This document shows positions 34,132-44,231 of a stretch of DNA of 54,717 bases, piece by piece. How positions within the stretch are numbered: the first letter of the stretch is position 1; every line of letters starts with the position of its first letter. The notes under the pieces are model-generated. The model was not told where the DNA came from and did not search any database. It saw only the letters and a program-made list of their open reading frames with translations. A program made the position numbers and the translations under genes. The stretch is from contig NZ_APKE01000003.1 of NCBI RefSeq assembly GCF_009835145.1, positions 1 to 54,717 of the forward strand. The letters run 5' to 3'. This stretch comes from Profundibacterium mesophilum KAUST100406-0324. Lineage in GTDB: Bacteria; Pseudomonadota; Alphaproteobacteria; Rhodobacterales; Rhodobacteraceae.

Positions 34132-35502
34132 TCAGCGCAGCGCGTCGAGAATGCGTGCCCAGCTGCGCGTGCCCCGGTGGAAGCTTTCCATGTCGTATTT
34201 CTCGTTCGGGGAATGGATCTGGTCGTCGTCCCGGCCGAAACCGATCAGCATCGAATCCATGTTCAGCACCGTCTTGAAATACCCGGCGATCGGGATCGAC
34301 CCGCCGCCGCCCACATAGGCGGCCGGGTTGGGCCATTCATCCGACAGGGCCGCGCGCGCCGCGGCAAAGGCGGGATCGGAGATCTCCATCTGGCTGGCGG
34401 GGGCGGCTCCGTGCTCGTGGAAGCTTGCCGTGCAATCGGGGGGCATCTTGTCGCGGACCATCTGGCGGAAGTTCTCGCGCACCGCGGCGGGATCCTGATC
34501 GCCCACGAGGCGGAAGCTGATCTTGGCATGCGCCTTGGCTGGCAGGACGGTCTTGAACCCCTTGCCGGTATAGCCGCCCCAGATCCCGTTCACCTCGCAG
34601 GTCGGCCGCGCCCAGAGCTGTTCGAGCGGAGTGCGGCCCGCCTCGCCAGCCGGATGCGACAGGCCGACCTTGCCGAGGAAGTCGCCCGCATCGAAGTTCA
34701 GCGCCTCCCATTGTTCGAGGATGTCCTCGGGCATCTCGGGAACGCCATCGTAGAAGCCGGGCACGGTGACGCGCCCGGCCGCGTCGTGCAGACCGGCGAC
34801 AACGCCGGCCAGCACCCGGATCGGGTTCATCGCGGGGCCACCGAACTGTCCCGAATGCAGATCCTTGGAGGGGCCGGTGATCGTCACCTCCTCGCCCACG
34901 AGACCGCGCAGCATCGTGGTGATCGCAGGTGTGCCCTCCGAGAACATCCCGGTATCGCAGATCAGCGCGACATCGGCCGACAGTTCCTCGCGGTTCTCCT
35001 CCATGAAGGGAACGAGGGAGGGCGAGCCCGATTCCTCCTCACCTTCCAGGAAAAAGGTGATGCGGCAGGGCAGGGAGCCATGCACCGCGACCCAGGCCCG
35101 GCAGGCCTCGATGAAGGTCATCAGCTGGCCCTTGTCATCGGCCGCGCCGCGCCCCCGGATCACCGTGCCCGCGGGCGTCTGCTCGAGCGCGGGGTCGAAC
35201 GGGTCGCGGTCCCACAGCTCCAGCGGATCGACGGGCTGCACATCGTAATGGCCGTAGAAGAGGAGGTGCCGATCACCGCTCCCGCCATGGCCCACGACCA
35301 TGGGATGGCCCGGCGTGATACGGGTTTCGGCCTCGATCCCGAGCGCGCGCAGCTCGGCCGCGACATGTTCGGCGGCACGGGCGCAATCGCCGGCATGGTC
35401 CGGATCGGTCGAGATCGACGGGATGCGCATCAGCTCGAACAGGCGTTCGGTGGCATGCGGAAGATCGGAATCGATGCGGTCGAGCACGGCGGCAAGGGTC
35501 AT
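34132..35502 (-). CDS. M20-family dipeptidase
   Basis: 456-residue two-metal peptidase of the M20 (DapE/CNDP-like) family, probably cutting short peptides. Metal and catalytic residues are visible in FYGHYDVQP (His, Asp), GRGAADDKGQ (bridging Asp), FFLEGEEESGS (Glu pair), CDTGM (Asp) and the C-terminal HSPNEKYDM (His). The lid domain includes DLHSGQFGGPAMNP. ATG 35502 follows CGGAG; the frame upstream to 35694 is not family-like. It is divergent from hemA across 259 bp in which I see no certain operator. Confidence 0.94.
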   Translation of the reverse strand: MTLAAVLDRIDSDLPHATERLFELMRIPSISTDPDHAGDCARAAEHVAAELRALGIEAETRITPGHPMVVGHGGSGDRHLLFYGHYDVQPVDPLELWDRDPFDPALEQTPAGTVIRGRGAADDKGQLMTFIEACRAWVAVHGSLPCRITFFLEGEEESGSPSLVPFMEENREELSADVALICDTGMFSEGTPAITTMLRGLVGEEVTITGPSKDLHSGQFGGPAMNPIRVLAGVVAGLHDAAGRVTVPGFYDGVPEMPEDILEQWEALNFDAGDFLGKVGLSHPAGEAGRTPLEQLWARPTCEVNGIWGGYTGKGFKTVLPAKAHAKISFRLVGDQDPAAVRENFRQMVRDKMPPDCTASFHEHGAAPASQMEISDPAFAAARAALSDEWPNPAAYVGGGGSIPIAGYFKTVLNMDSMLIGFGRDDDQIHSPNEKYDMESFHRGTRSWARILDALR

Positions 35503-35761
35503 GTAAGGCTCCGGTAAGGTCGGCGCGACACTACCAGCCCCATGCCGCCTGTCCAGCCGTTGCCGCCACCGTGCCGCAATCGGGCCATGTTCTGCCGCGC
35601 CGCGGCCGTCCACGCCGGGGCCGGGGGCGCGAATGGTCGCATTGCACCTTGCCGTCCATCGCGCGAAAGTGTGAAGGAACCGAAAGGTCGGCATTTGCCA
35701 AGTCGATAGGCATATGCAACCTTGGGAATGTGATCGGAAGGCAGTGCGGGAGACAGGCGGT

Positions 35762-36988
35762 TTGACGGATTACTCGGCAGGGATCGACGCGGCGCTGCAA
35801 CGGCTGCATGACGAGGGACGCTACAGGACCTTCATCGACATCGAGCGCGAGCGCGGCAACTACCCGCATGCGCTGTGGCGCCGGGAGGACGGCACCACCC
35901 GTCCGGTGACCGTGTGGTGCGGCAACGACTATCTCGGCATGGGACAGCATCCCGCCGTGCTGTCGGCGATGCACGAGGCGATCGAGGCCACGGGCGCAGG
36001 TTCGGGCGGGACGCGGAACATTTCCGGCACGACCGTCTACCACAAGCGTTTGGAGAGGGAGCTTGCCGATCTGCATGCCAAGGAAGCGGCGCTGCTCTTC
36101 ACCTCGGCCTATATCGCCAATGACGCGACGCTCTCGACCTTGCCCAAGCTCTTTCCCGGTCTGATCATCTATTCCGATGCGCTGAACCATGCCTCGATGA
36201 TCGAAGGTGTGCGCCGCAATGGCGGAGCCAAGCGGATTTTCCGTCACAATGACGTGGAGCACCTGCGGGCGCTCCTCGAGGCGGATGATCCGGCGGCGCC
36301 GAAGCTCATCGCCTTCGAGAGCATCTATTCGATGGATGGCGATTTCGGCCCGATCGAGGCCTTGTGCGACCTTGCCGACGAGTTCGGCGCGCTGACCTAT
36401 ATCGACGAGGTCCACGCGGTTGGCATGTATGGCCCGCGCGGAGCGGGCGTGGCCGAGCGCGATGCGTTGATGGGCCGGCTCGACATCATCAACGGCACGC
36501 TGGCAAAGGCTTACGGCGTGATGGGCGGCTACATCGCGGCGAGCGCCAAGATGTGCGACGCGATCCGCTCCTATGCGCCGGGCTTCATCTTCACGACCTC
36601 GCTGCCCCCCGCGGTGGCCGCCGGCGCCGCCGCCAGCGTCGCGCACCTGAAGGCCGACCAGGGATTGCGCGACAGCCAGCAGACGCAGGCGCGTATCCTC
36701 AAGACCCGCCTCAAGGGGCTCGGGCTGCCCCTGATCGATCATGGCAGCCATATCGTTCCCGTCCATGTCGGCGATCCGGTCCATTGCAAGCAGCTATCGG
36801 ACATGCTTCTGGAGGATTACGGGATCTACGTGCAGCCGATCAATTTCCCCACCGTACCGCGGGGCACCGAGCGTCTGCGCTTCACGCCCTCCCCGGTGCA
36901 CGGACCTGACGAGATGGACAGGCTCGTCACATCGCTCGATGCGCTCTGGTCGCACTGTGCGCTGAATCGCGCCGAACTGTCGGCTTGA
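35762..36988 (+). CDS. hemA: 5-aminolevulinate synthase
   Basis: PLP enzyme joining glycine and succinyl-CoA to 5-aminolevulinate, the Shemin route to haem, and to bacteriochlorophyll if present. Using TTG 35762 (GGGAG nine bases upstream) the product has 408 residues with the PLP lysine at Lys249 in TLAKAYG, matching alphaproteobacterial HemA (about 407 residues, Lys248). An ATG at 35714 would add 16 unrelated residues and has a poor ribosome site. Other marks are [36 protein letters not shown] and [16 protein letters not shown]. Confidence 0.95.
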   Translation: MTDYSAGIDAALQRLHDEGRYRTFIDIERERGNYPHALWRREDGTTRPVTVWCGNDYLGMGQHPAVLSAMHEAIEATGAGSGGTRNISGTTVYHKRLERELADLHAKEAALLFTSAYIANDATLSTLPKLFPGLIIYSDALNHASMIEGVRRNGGAKRIFRHNDVEHLRALLEADDPAAPKLIAFESIYSMDGDFGPIEALCDLADEFGALTYIDEVHAVGMYGPRGAGVAERDALMGRLDIINGTLAKAYGVMGGYIAASAKMCDAIRSYAPGFIFTTSLPPAVAAGAAASVAHLKADQGLRDSQQTQARILKTRLKGLGLPLIDHGSHIVPVHVGDPVHCKQLSDMLLEDYGIYVQPINFPTVPRGTERLRFTPSPVHGPDEMDRLVTSLDALWSHCALNRAELSA

Positions 36989-37102
36989 GGGCTTTGAGCC
37001 TGTGCATTCCCGCTGAGCTTGTGGTAGCTTGGTAACAAACAAGCGGTACGGTTCCGGCGGGATCGATTCCGCGGGGGTGGCAGTGACCGGAAAGCACAGG
37101 AC

Positions 37103-38437
37103 ATGATCGGCCGTTTCAAACAGCCGGACCTCGGGCCGGTAGAGGAGCCGCGTGGCTTCGATGATTTCGACATGCGCCTTGGCGACGTGATGCGCGGCGA
37201 GCGTGCTACGCTCGGCAAGTCGCTGCTCGACGTTCAGCGCGAATTGAAGATCAAGGCGACCTATATCGCCGCGATCGAGAATGCCGAGCCCACGGCCTTC
37301 GAGACGCCCGGCTTCATCGCCGGCTACGTCCGCTCCTATGCGCGCTATCTCGAGCTCGATCCCGAATGGGCCTGGCGGGCCTTCTGCGCCGAGAGCAATT
37401 TCGAGACGGCCCACGGCATGTCCTCGGCGGCCTCGGTCAAGCGGGCGGAGCCGGCGCGCGGCGATGCCGCCCCGCGCGATCCCTTCGCCGAAAGCGCTCT
37501 CAGCTTCACTCCCCCACGCGACAGCATGCTCTCGCGGATCGAGCCCGGGGCAGTCGGTTCCGTCGCTGTCCTCGCCGGTCTGATCGCTCTTCTGGGCTAT
37601 GGCGGTTTCGCGGTCCTGAGCGAGGTGCAAAGGGTGCAATTCGTGCCCGTCGAGCAGACGCCGGATGTCTTCGCCGAGCTCGATCCCCTCGACGGCGCGG
37701 CCCTGTCGGTTACGGATGACGAGGCGGATGCGGGGGTCGCTGCGCGCGATGCGGACCGTCTCGATCGGCTCTATCGTCCCAAGGCTCTCGACGTACCCGT
37801 TCTCGTGGCCCGCGACGGTCCGATCTCCACCCTCGATCCGCGCGTCATGGGGGCCATGCCCGAGCGCAGCGGCCCGACCGACCGGCTCGTGGCGTCCGAG
37901 CGCACTGTCTCGCCGCATAGCGGCAGCGATGCGCCCGCCGAGGTCACGGCGGCCGCCAGCGCGACCATCGCCGAGGCAGATGTCCCTGTCGATCCGCGCC
38001 TTGCCGCAGCCGTCGATGCCGCCGTTCTGGAAGCGGCGGGGAGCAGCGATCCCGATACGGTACAGGTCGTCGCCGAGGGCGCTCCCGAGTTGGTGATGTT
38101 TGCCGTGCGCCCATCCTGGGTGCGCGTGAAGGCCGCCGACGGGACCGTGATCTTCGAGAAGATCATGAACGAGGGGGACCGCTTCGTCTTGCCTGCGACC
38201 GAAGAACCCGCAACGCTGCGCACGGGCGAGTCCGGTGCCATCTACTTCGCGATCAACGGCCAAAGCTACGGACCGGCGGGACGCGATGGCGCGGTGACGA
38301 GCAATCTGGCCTTGGCCCCCGGCGCGCTCGCCTCCTCCTACGCGGTGGCCGATCTGAGCCGTGACCGCGATCTCGCCCGCGTGGTGGCCGAGCTCGACCT
38401 TTCCTCTCCCGAACGTCCCGGCGCGGCCACCGAATAG
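37103..38437 (+). CDS. RodZ-like helix-turn-helix membrane protein
   Basis: 444 residues: an N-terminal Cro/XRE-type helix-turn-helix (about 27-95, GKSLLDVQRELKIKATYIAAIE and GFIAGYVRSYARYL), one membrane segment (about 150-172), a long Ala/Asp-rich linker and a C-terminal DUF4115 domain (about 320-395, FAVRPSWVRVKAADGTVIFEKIM). This is the RodZ plan: cytoplasmic MreB-binding HTH and periplasmic beta domain, acting in rod shape and wall growth. It precedes ispG, a common neighbour of rodZ in Gram-negatives. Confidence 0.9.
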   Translation: MIGRFKQPDLGPVEEPRGFDDFDMRLGDVMRGERATLGKSLLDVQRELKIKATYIAAIENAEPTAFETPGFIAGYVRSYARYLELDPEWAWRAFCAESNFETAHGMSSAASVKRAEPARGDAAPRDPFAESALSFTPPRDSMLSRIEPGAVGSVAVLAGLIALLGYGGFAVLSEVQRVQFVPVEQTPDVFAELDPLDGAALSVTDDEADAGVAARDADRLDRLYRPKALDVPVLVARDGPISTLDPRVMGAMPERSGPTDRLVASERTVSPHSGSDAPAEVTAAASATIAEADVPVDPRLAAAVDAAVLEAAGSSDPDTVQVVAEGAPELVMFAVRPSWVRVKAADGTVIFEKIMNEGDRFVLPATEEPATLRTGESGAIYFAINGQSYGPAGRDGAVTSNLALAPGALASSYAVADLSRDRDLARVVAELDLSSPERPGAATE

Positions 38438-38586
38438 GCCGCCGGGACGGGCAGTTTCCCGTGCGCCGCCTCACCGACCCGTGAGCTTTTGGCCATGCGA
38501 TTGTGCCCGCGTCCCCGAACGCCTATCTAGGCGGCGACAATTCCTGCCGGGACCGCAAGGATTCCCGGCCTGCAAGGATCTGGATC

Positions 38587-39720
38587 ATGGCTCATAATCC
38601 CGTGCGCCCCTGGCGCAGCATCGAACGCCGAAAATCCCGGCAAATCATGGTCGGCTCCGTTCCCGTGGGGGGCGATGCGCCGATCGCGGTGCAGACGATG
38701 ACCAACACCGACAGCTCGGATACCGCGGCGACAATCGCGCAAGTGCAGGCCTGCGCCGAGGCGGGTGCGGATATCGTCAGGGTGTCGGTGCCGGACCAGG
38801 CCGCCAGCCGGGCGTTGCGCGACGTGGTGCGCGAGAGCCCGGTTCCGATCGTGGCCGACATCCACTTTCACTACAAGCGCGCGATCGAGGCCGCCGAGGC
38901 GGGCGCCGCGTGCCTGCGGATCAACCCCGGCAACATCGGTGACGACAGCCGCGTCAGGGAGGTGATCCGCGCCGCCAAGGATCACGGCTGCTCGATCCGG
39001 GTCGGCGTGAATGCCGGCAGTCTCGAGCGGCATCTGCTGGAGAAATACGCCGAACCCTGTCCGGAGGCGATGGTCGAAAGCGCGATGGATCACATCCGCC
39101 TGCTCGAGGACAACGATTTCCGCGACTACAAGATCAGCGTGAAGGCGTCTGACGTCTTCCTTTCGGCGGCCGCGTATCAGGGCATTGCCGAGGCCACGGA
39201 TGCACCGATCCATCTCGGGATCACCGAGGCGGGGAGCCTCAATGCCGGGACCGTGAAATCGGCGATCGGGCTGGGCAACCTTCTATGGATGGGAATTGGT
39301 GATACGCTTCGCGTCTCCCTGTCCGCCGATCCGGTCGAAGAGGTGCGCGTCGGATTCGAGATCCTGAAATCCCTCGGCCTGCGTCATCGCGGCGTCAACA
39401 TCATCTCCTGTCCGTCCTGCGCCCGCCAGGGCTTCGACGTGATCCGGACGGTCGAGGCGCTCGAGGAGCGCCTCGCCCATATCCGCATCCCGATGAGCCT
39501 GAGCATAATCGGATGCGTGGTCAACGGTCCGGGCGAGGCGCTGATGACCGATCTGGGCTTCACCGGGGGCGGGGCCGGCAGCGGCATGATCTACATGGCC
39601 GGCAAGCAAAGCCATAAATTGTCGAACGAGAAGATGGTCGATCACATCGTCGAACTGATCGAGGAACGCGCCGCGCGGATCGAGGCCGAGAATGCGGCAG
39701 CCGAGCAGGCCGCGCAGTGA
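38587..39720 (+). CDS. ispG: 4-hydroxy-3-methylbut-2-enyl diphosphate synthase
   Basis: Penultimate enzyme of the MEP isoprenoid pathway, a [4Fe-4S] protein. The 377-residue product has the cluster ligands Cys275, Cys278 (SCPSCARQ) and Cys310 ([11 protein letters not shown]), with Glu317 as the fourth ligand position, parallel to E. coli. The N-terminal TIM barrel includes [20 protein letters not shown]. The ATG at 38587 has AAGGA upstream. It lies 149 bp after the RodZ-like gene. Confidence 0.97.
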   Translation: MAHNPVRPWRSIERRKSRQIMVGSVPVGGDAPIAVQTMTNTDSSDTAATIAQVQACAEAGADIVRVSVPDQAASRALRDVVRESPVPIVADIHFHYKRAIEAAEAGAACLRINPGNIGDDSRVREVIRAAKDHGCSIRVGVNAGSLERHLLEKYAEPCPEAMVESAMDHIRLLEDNDFRDYKISVKASDVFLSAAAYQGIAEATDAPIHLGITEAGSLNAGTVKSAIGLGNLLWMGIGDTLRVSLSADPVEEVRVGFEILKSLGLRHRGVNIISCPSCARQGFDVIRTVEALEERLAHIRIPMSLSIIGCVVNGPGEALMTDLGFTGGGAGSGMIYMAGKQSHKLSNEKMVDHIVELIEERAARIEAENAAAEQAAQ

Positions 39721-39763
39721 CATGCGCATGGCGGCGACACAACGCCGCCGCCATGCGCCGCGT

Positions 39764-40141
39764 TCAGGCCTCGCGTTCGGCGCTGAGCTCGTCAATATCC
39801 TTGAACTTGATCGACTCACCGCAGCCGCAGGCATCCGCGACATTGGGGTTGCGGAATCGGAAGCCCGATTCCAGCAGCGTAGTCTCGTAGTCGATCTCCG
39901 TCCCGAAGAGGAACATCTGCGCCATCGGCGCGATCATCACCCTGGCGCCGTCCTGCTCTACGACCTCGTCGTGCTTGTCGACTTCGGTCACGTAATCCAT
40001 GGTATATTCCATGCCTGCGCAACCACCCTTCTTGATGCCGATCCGCAATCCCTGATGTCCGTCGCGGTCCATCAGCTTCGCGATCTGCCTCACGGCGGCG
40101 TCGGTGATCGTCACGGCCTGCTTGCCGGGAATGGCGAACAT
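39764..40141 (-). CDS. A-type iron-sulfur carrier protein (IscA/SufA/ErpA family)
   Basis: 125-residue A-type carrier that delivers Fe-S clusters to target enzymes. The three conserved cysteines are Cys41 (KKGGCAGMEY), Cys105 and Cys107 (ADACGCGESI). ATG 40141 follows GAGGAG; the longer frame is not supported. It is downstream of a SufT-like gene and convergent with ispG, whose product is itself an Fe-S enzyme. Which subtype (SufA or ErpA) cannot be decided. Confidence 0.93.
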   Translation of the reverse strand: MFAIPGKQAVTITDAAVRQIAKLMDRDGHQGLRIGIKKGGCAGMEYTMDYVTEVDKHDEVVEQDGARVMIAPMAQMFLFGTEIDYETTLLESGFRFRNPNVADACGCGESIKFKDIDELSAEREA

Positions 40142-40224
40142 GCTTGTCTCCTCTAGCGCATTCTGCGGCCCGCCTTCGCGGTGCCTGTCGCGGCTGCGGG
40201 GAAAAGCGGCCTTCCCCTCACCTT

Positions 40225-40268
40225 TGCCCGAAATACCTCCGGGGGTCCGGGGGTGCGGGCACCCCCGG
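40225..40268 (-). terminator. Repeated terminator-like element after the SufT-like gene
   Basis: Read on the minus strand, 8 bp after the stop at 40276: a 10-bp perfect stem (plus-strand arms CCGGGGGTGC at 40247-40256 and GCACCCCCGG at 40259-40268, tight loop), then GGAGGTATTTCGGGCAAAG. It shares AAATACCTCCG and the downstream pattern with the element after selO at 30781-30815. Confidence 0.6.
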
Positions 40269-40275
40269 CGCGGCC

Positions 40276-40656
40276 TCACATGAAGCCGAGCTCCAGCCGG
40301 GCCTCGTCGGACATCATGTCCATTCCCCAGGGCGGCTCCCAGGTCAGGAGCACGTCGACGCTCTTCACCCCGGCAATGGGTTCGATCGCCTCGGCGACCC
40401 AGCCCGGCATCTCTCCGGCCACCGGGCAGCCCGGCGCGGTCAGCGACATCGTGACGACGACCTCGTTCTGCTCGGAAATCTCGATCGTGTAGATCAGGCC
40501 CAGGTCGAAGATGTTGACCGGGATCTCGGGATCGTAGACCGTGCGGCAGGCCTCGACGATGCTTTCATGCAAGGGATGGTCCGTGCTCGATGGCTTGATC
40601 AGCGGGGCGCCTTCCATCTGGTCGGCGGCGAGCGGCGTCGATGATTGAGCGGTCAT
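40276..40656 (-). CDS. SufT/MIP18-like DUF59 iron-sulfur assembly protein
   Basis: 126-residue DUF59 protein. The family core is intact: TVYDPEIPVNIFDLGLIYTIEI, LTAPGCPVAGEMP with the single conserved cysteine, and VDVLLTWEPPWGMDMMSDEARLELGF. Members help mature Fe-S proteins, which fits the A-type carrier gene 134 bp downstream on the same strand. Start taken at ATG 40656; an ATG at 40704 would add 16 residues. Confidence 0.9.
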   Translation of the reverse strand: MTAQSSTPLAADQMEGAPLIKPSSTDHPLHESIVEACRTVYDPEIPVNIFDLGLIYTIEISEQNEVVVTMSLTAPGCPVAGEMPGWVAEAIEPIAGVKSVDVLLTWEPPWGMDMMSDEARLELGFM

Positions 40657-40743
40657 GATCTGAACTGTCCTGCTTTTACCTGACGAAAGATATAAGGATT
40701 GCATGGGCCCACGTCCAGACCCCGCCCCGGCGGCGCGGCGTGA

Positions 40744-42465
40744 TCACCCACCGTCGGGCATGTCCATTCCGCCCGAGGGAAGGGTGGGGACATCGCTTTC
40801 GTTTTCGAGTTTCTGCGCCGCGGTCATCAGCTTTTCGCGCAGCTCGCATTCCGCGGTCCAGCCCTTGTTGGGGTCCTCGGCGCGGAACTGGAAGCGCAGC
40901 ACGACGCCGAATGCATCCTGGTCATAGACACGCATCATCGCCTCTTTCGGGGCGATCACGCCATCCTGCTCGGCGAGCATGTCCATGAAGGCCTCGCGCA
41001 TCGCCTCCATGTCGACGGTCTGGGCGAGGGTGAGCTTGACGGTCCTGATCTGCTGCGACGTGGCAAGGGTATAGTTGATGAACTTGTCCGAGACGAAGCG
41101 CTCGACCGGCACGATCAGCCTGTCCTCGTTCCAGATCTTGAGCTGCACGAAGGTGAAGTGAATGCGCTCGACGGTGCACCAGGTATCCTCGAAGAGCACC
41201 TGGTCGCCGATCCGGGCCGAGCGGTTGAGGGCGATCTGCAATGAGGCGAGGATATTGCCCAGCACTCGGCGAGCGGCGAAACCGAAGATCAGGGTAATCG
41301 CGCCGGCAGAGGCGAGGATCGACAGGCCAAGCGCGCCGAAAAGCTGCACCGACGTGAGGAAGACGCCGCCGGAGACGAGCACCGCCACCACGATCAGCGC
41401 CCGCCGGACGGCAGCCATCGAAGTGGCGAGCGAGCGCGTGGCATCCTGGTCATGCTCGGCCAGCTCGCCCATGTCGAAGGTGACGAACTGGCGCATCAGC
41501 GTGTCGATGAGTTTCAGGCCGAAAAGCAAGATCGCGGCGATGAAGCCAATGGCAATCAACGGGTTCACGATCGTCGAGATCGGCCCCGAGAAGACGAAGA
41601 TCCAGCTCGTGCTGATCAGCAGGACGGAGGCGACGATGGCGATCACCGAAGGCCAGCGCATCGAGTCGAACACGACGGAGGCAATGGTCCCGTTCGCCTG
41701 CTCGCCGGCGCTGCGGAAGGCGAGATAGCTGAGGCGCCCGATCCCCAGCGCGACCACGATCAGCACCGGAAGCGCAATCAGCTCCCAAAGCGCGAGGCCG
41801 AAGAATGTTTCCATTTTGAGGCCCGCGGGGAGGGCGCGCTCCAGCGCTGTCGGGCCGTGCTGCCTGTAGAAGGCCTCGATCTGCGCCACCGTCTCGCGCG
41901 AGAAGACCCAAGCGGGATCGCCGTTGCCCGGTTTGACGCGGTTAAGGCGGATCGCCCCGTCGCGCCGCCCGTTCTCGATGCGTCCGATCAGCACCGAATA
42001 GCGCGGCTCCCCGGCCGAGGCGAGCCGATCGCTGCCCGTCGCATCGAGGTTGTCGGGCCGGTCGAGAAGGCTGTCCCATGGCACGATGACCTTGCGGTCG
42101 ATGACCAGCCCAAGCTCGCGCGCCAGTTCCGCGCCCTTTTGCGCCTGCATCCCTTCGGGCAGGGCCGAGAGGTTCAGAAGGTGTCGCGCTGCTTCGTAAT
42201 CGCCAAGCTCCGTCAGGTCGATGAAACTGGCCATGGCGCCATGCGCGGTGCGCCGGTCGACACTGGGCGGCGGATCGGGAAGGCCGGGATTGAGGCGATC
42301 GATCTCGAAATAGGGAGAGGATTGCGCGATCGCGGCCGCAGGCGCCAAGAGCATGGCGGACATGGCGAGCCAGAGTGCAAGCCACAGATATCCCGCCGCG
42401 GTGATCGTGCCCCCCATCCCGACCGGAGCTTTCGGAATGGCATCTGTGCACGCGGCAGGCTGCAT
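40744..42465 (-). CDS. MscS-family mechanosensitive channel
   Basis: 573-residue membrane protein. A signal-type hydrophobic segment (about 22-45, ending AIAQ) leads to a periplasmic domain (about 50-225), then several membrane helices (about 228-420). The conserved MscS core follows, with the pore helix SILASAGAITLIFGFAARRVLGNILASLQIALN and the beta domain from RSARIGDQVLFEDTWCTVERI. The core pattern is of the larger YnaI/YbdG-like type. It should relieve turgor at osmotic downshock. ATG 42465 has AAGGA upstream; the frame opens at 42555. Confidence 0.92.
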   Translation of the reverse strand: MQPAACTDAIPKAPVGMGGTITAAGYLWLALWLAMSAMLLAPAAAIAQSSPYFEIDRLNPGLPDPPPSVDRRTAHGAMASFIDLTELGDYEAARHLLNLSALPEGMQAQKGAELARELGLVIDRKVIVPWDSLLDRPDNLDATGSDRLASAGEPRYSVLIGRIENGRRDGAIRLNRVKPGNGDPAWVFSRETVAQIEAFYRQHGPTALERALPAGLKMETFFGLALWELIALPVLIVVALGIGRLSYLAFRSAGEQANGTIASVVFDSMRWPSVIAIVASVLLISTSWIFVFSGPISTIVNPLIAIGFIAAILLFGLKLIDTLMRQFVTFDMGELAEHDQDATRSLATSMAAVRRALIVVAVLVSGGVFLTSVQLFGALGLSILASAGAITLIFGFAARRVLGNILASLQIALNRSARIGDQVLFEDTWCTVERIHFTFVQLKIWNEDRLIVPVERFVSDKFINYTLATSQQIRTVKLTLAQTVDMEAMREAFMDMLAEQDGVIAPKEAMMRVYDQDAFGVVLRFQFRAEDPNKGWTAECELREKLMTAAQKLENESDVPTLPSGGMDMPDGG

Positions 42466-42566
42466 CTGTTTCGTCCTTCTGGGGGTCGTGCTTGCGGTTT
42501 CAACAGGAAAGCAGCACCAGGGTTCCCCCCCAAGGCGGTGGCGCGGCAATCGCAAGGCAGGGCGGG

Positions 42567-43958
42567 TTACCTGCCCTTGCGCGGCTTTCTGACAGGGGAG
42601 GGGCGCACGCGCTTCTCGATCACCTCATAGAGTAACGCGGCAAGATCCTTGGAGGTCGTCCTCTCGATCCCCTCGAGCCCCGGCGAAGAGTTCACCTCGA
42701 GAACCTTCGGCCCGTCCGAGGCACGCAGCAGGTCGACACCCGCCATGCCCAGCTTGAAAGCGCGCGCGGCCCTGAGCGCGGTCTCGCGCTCCTCCTTGGT
42801 GATGCGCACGCTGGCGCTCTTGCCGCCCTGGTGCAGGTTCGAGCGGAACTCTCCGGTGGCCGCCGTCCGCTTCATGGAGGCCACGACCTTGCCGCCCAGT
42901 ACCAGGCAGCGAATGTCCTCGCCGGCGGCCTCCTTCACGAAATCCTGGACCAGGAAATTGGCGCGCAGGCCCCTGAAAGCCGAGATCACCGATTCGGCCG
43001 CCTTGCGCGTCTCGGCCAGCACCACGCCCTTGCCCTGGGTCGATTCGAGCAGTTTGACGATGAGCGGCGCGGTCCCGACGAGACCGATCAGGTTGCCGGT
43101 ATCCTTGGGCGAGGCGGCGAAGGCGGTGGTCGGCATTCCGATCCTGTGTCGGGCGAGAATCTGGTGGGCGCGCAGCTTGTCGCGGCTTGCCGTGATGCCC
43201 TCCGAGCCGTTCACGCAATAGGTGCCGATGGTCTCGAACTGGCGGATCACGGCGGCGCCGTAGGGGGTAATCGAGGCGCCGATGCGCGGGATCACCGCAT
43301 CATAGCGCGGCAGACGCTTGCCATCGTAATGCACCTCGGGGTTCAGCGCGTTGAGCACCATGTAGCAGCGCACCGTGTCGATTACCTCGATCACATGGCC
43401 GCGTTTTTCGCCCTCGGCCACCAGCCGGCGGGTCGAATAGCTGTCGCTCTCGCGGCTGAGCACGGCGATGCGCAGGGCACGGTCTGGGGCGACCTCGCGC
43501 ACCTTGGCCGAGTGGTAGACATCGTAGCTCAGCTCGGGCTGGCAGAACCGGCTGTTGGGGTCGATCACGACATCTTCGGTGAATGCCTGCCGTCCCAGCA
43601 GCATCCTGTAGGCCATCGAGCCGCGATCGGTCAGGGTCAACTCGACCGGCCAGTCGCGCCCGCCGACATGCATCCGGCTTTCGATCACGTAGCGCAGCTC
43701 GGTCTCGCCATTCGAGGAGGTCACGTCGCGCCGGTCGAGGATCGGCGCCGAGCAGGCGATGACGAGATCGGAGCGCCCCGGGATCGGTTGGATCTGGAAC
43801 CTGATCTTGGGCTTGGCGGAGGGGCCAAAGGGCTCAATGTCATAGGCATGCAGGGCCGATGTCCTGGCGCCCGTATCCACCTTCGCCTTCAGGGCCGGCA
43901 GCCCCAGATCGGGCAGGCCGATCCACTCTTCCCATCCCAGCCTGATTTCCTGGTCCAT
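42567..43958 (-). CDS. rimK: Fused RimB-like protease / RimK-like ATP-grasp ligase
   Basis: 463 residues joining two proteins that are separate in many bacteria. Residues 1-145 are a retropepsin-like RimB (DUF785) domain with the DTGA motif (Asp28) in KVDTGARTSALHA and LLGRQAFTEDVVIDP. Residues about 160-455 are RimK, an ATP-grasp ligase with RIGASITPYGAAVIRQFE, the VKLLESTQGKGVVLAE loop, DIRCLVLGGKVVASMKR and Mg-binding KVLEVNSSPGLEGIE. RimK adds glutamates to the C-terminus of ribosomal protein S6 and RimB removes them, so one polypeptide could both add and trim. Confidence 0.9.
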   Translation of the reverse strand: MDQEIRLGWEEWIGLPDLGLPALKAKVDTGARTSALHAYDIEPFGPSAKPKIRFQIQPIPGRSDLVIACSAPILDRRDVTSSNGETELRYVIESRMHVGGRDWPVELTLTDRGSMAYRMLLGRQAFTEDVVIDPNSRFCQPELSYDVYHSAKVREVAPDRALRIAVLSRESDSYSTRRLVAEGEKRGHVIEVIDTVRCYMVLNALNPEVHYDGKRLPRYDAVIPRIGASITPYGAAVIRQFETIGTYCVNGSEGITASRDKLRAHQILARHRIGMPTTAFAASPKDTGNLIGLVGTAPLIVKLLESTQGKGVVLAETRKAAESVISAFRGLRANFLVQDFVKEAAGEDIRCLVLGGKVVASMKRTAATGEFRSNLHQGGKSASVRITKEERETALRAARAFKLGMAGVDLLRASDGPKVLEVNSSPGLEGIERTTSKDLAALLYEVIEKRVRPSPVRKPRKGR

Positions 43959-44231
43959 CTCATGTCCCCGTTCATGTTCGCGTCGACGCCCGCCGCGTTT
44001 TCCACCGGCCGACGGCGATCCGCGCGCCCCCGGTCCGCCGCGCCGATCGTCGCGGTGTGATGGGGGAGCGGGGCGCCGCGATCAAGTCATTCCTTGGAGC
44101 CTTGTCTGCGGGGCCGTCCGGGTTCGGGCAGCGGGGATGGTGCGGGCGTCCAAGAGGCTTCCGCCTGCGGGCCGTGTGGCGGCGGATTGATGCGGATTGC
44201 ATCGCGGACGCGGCGCGGCTATCGCAGCGCC

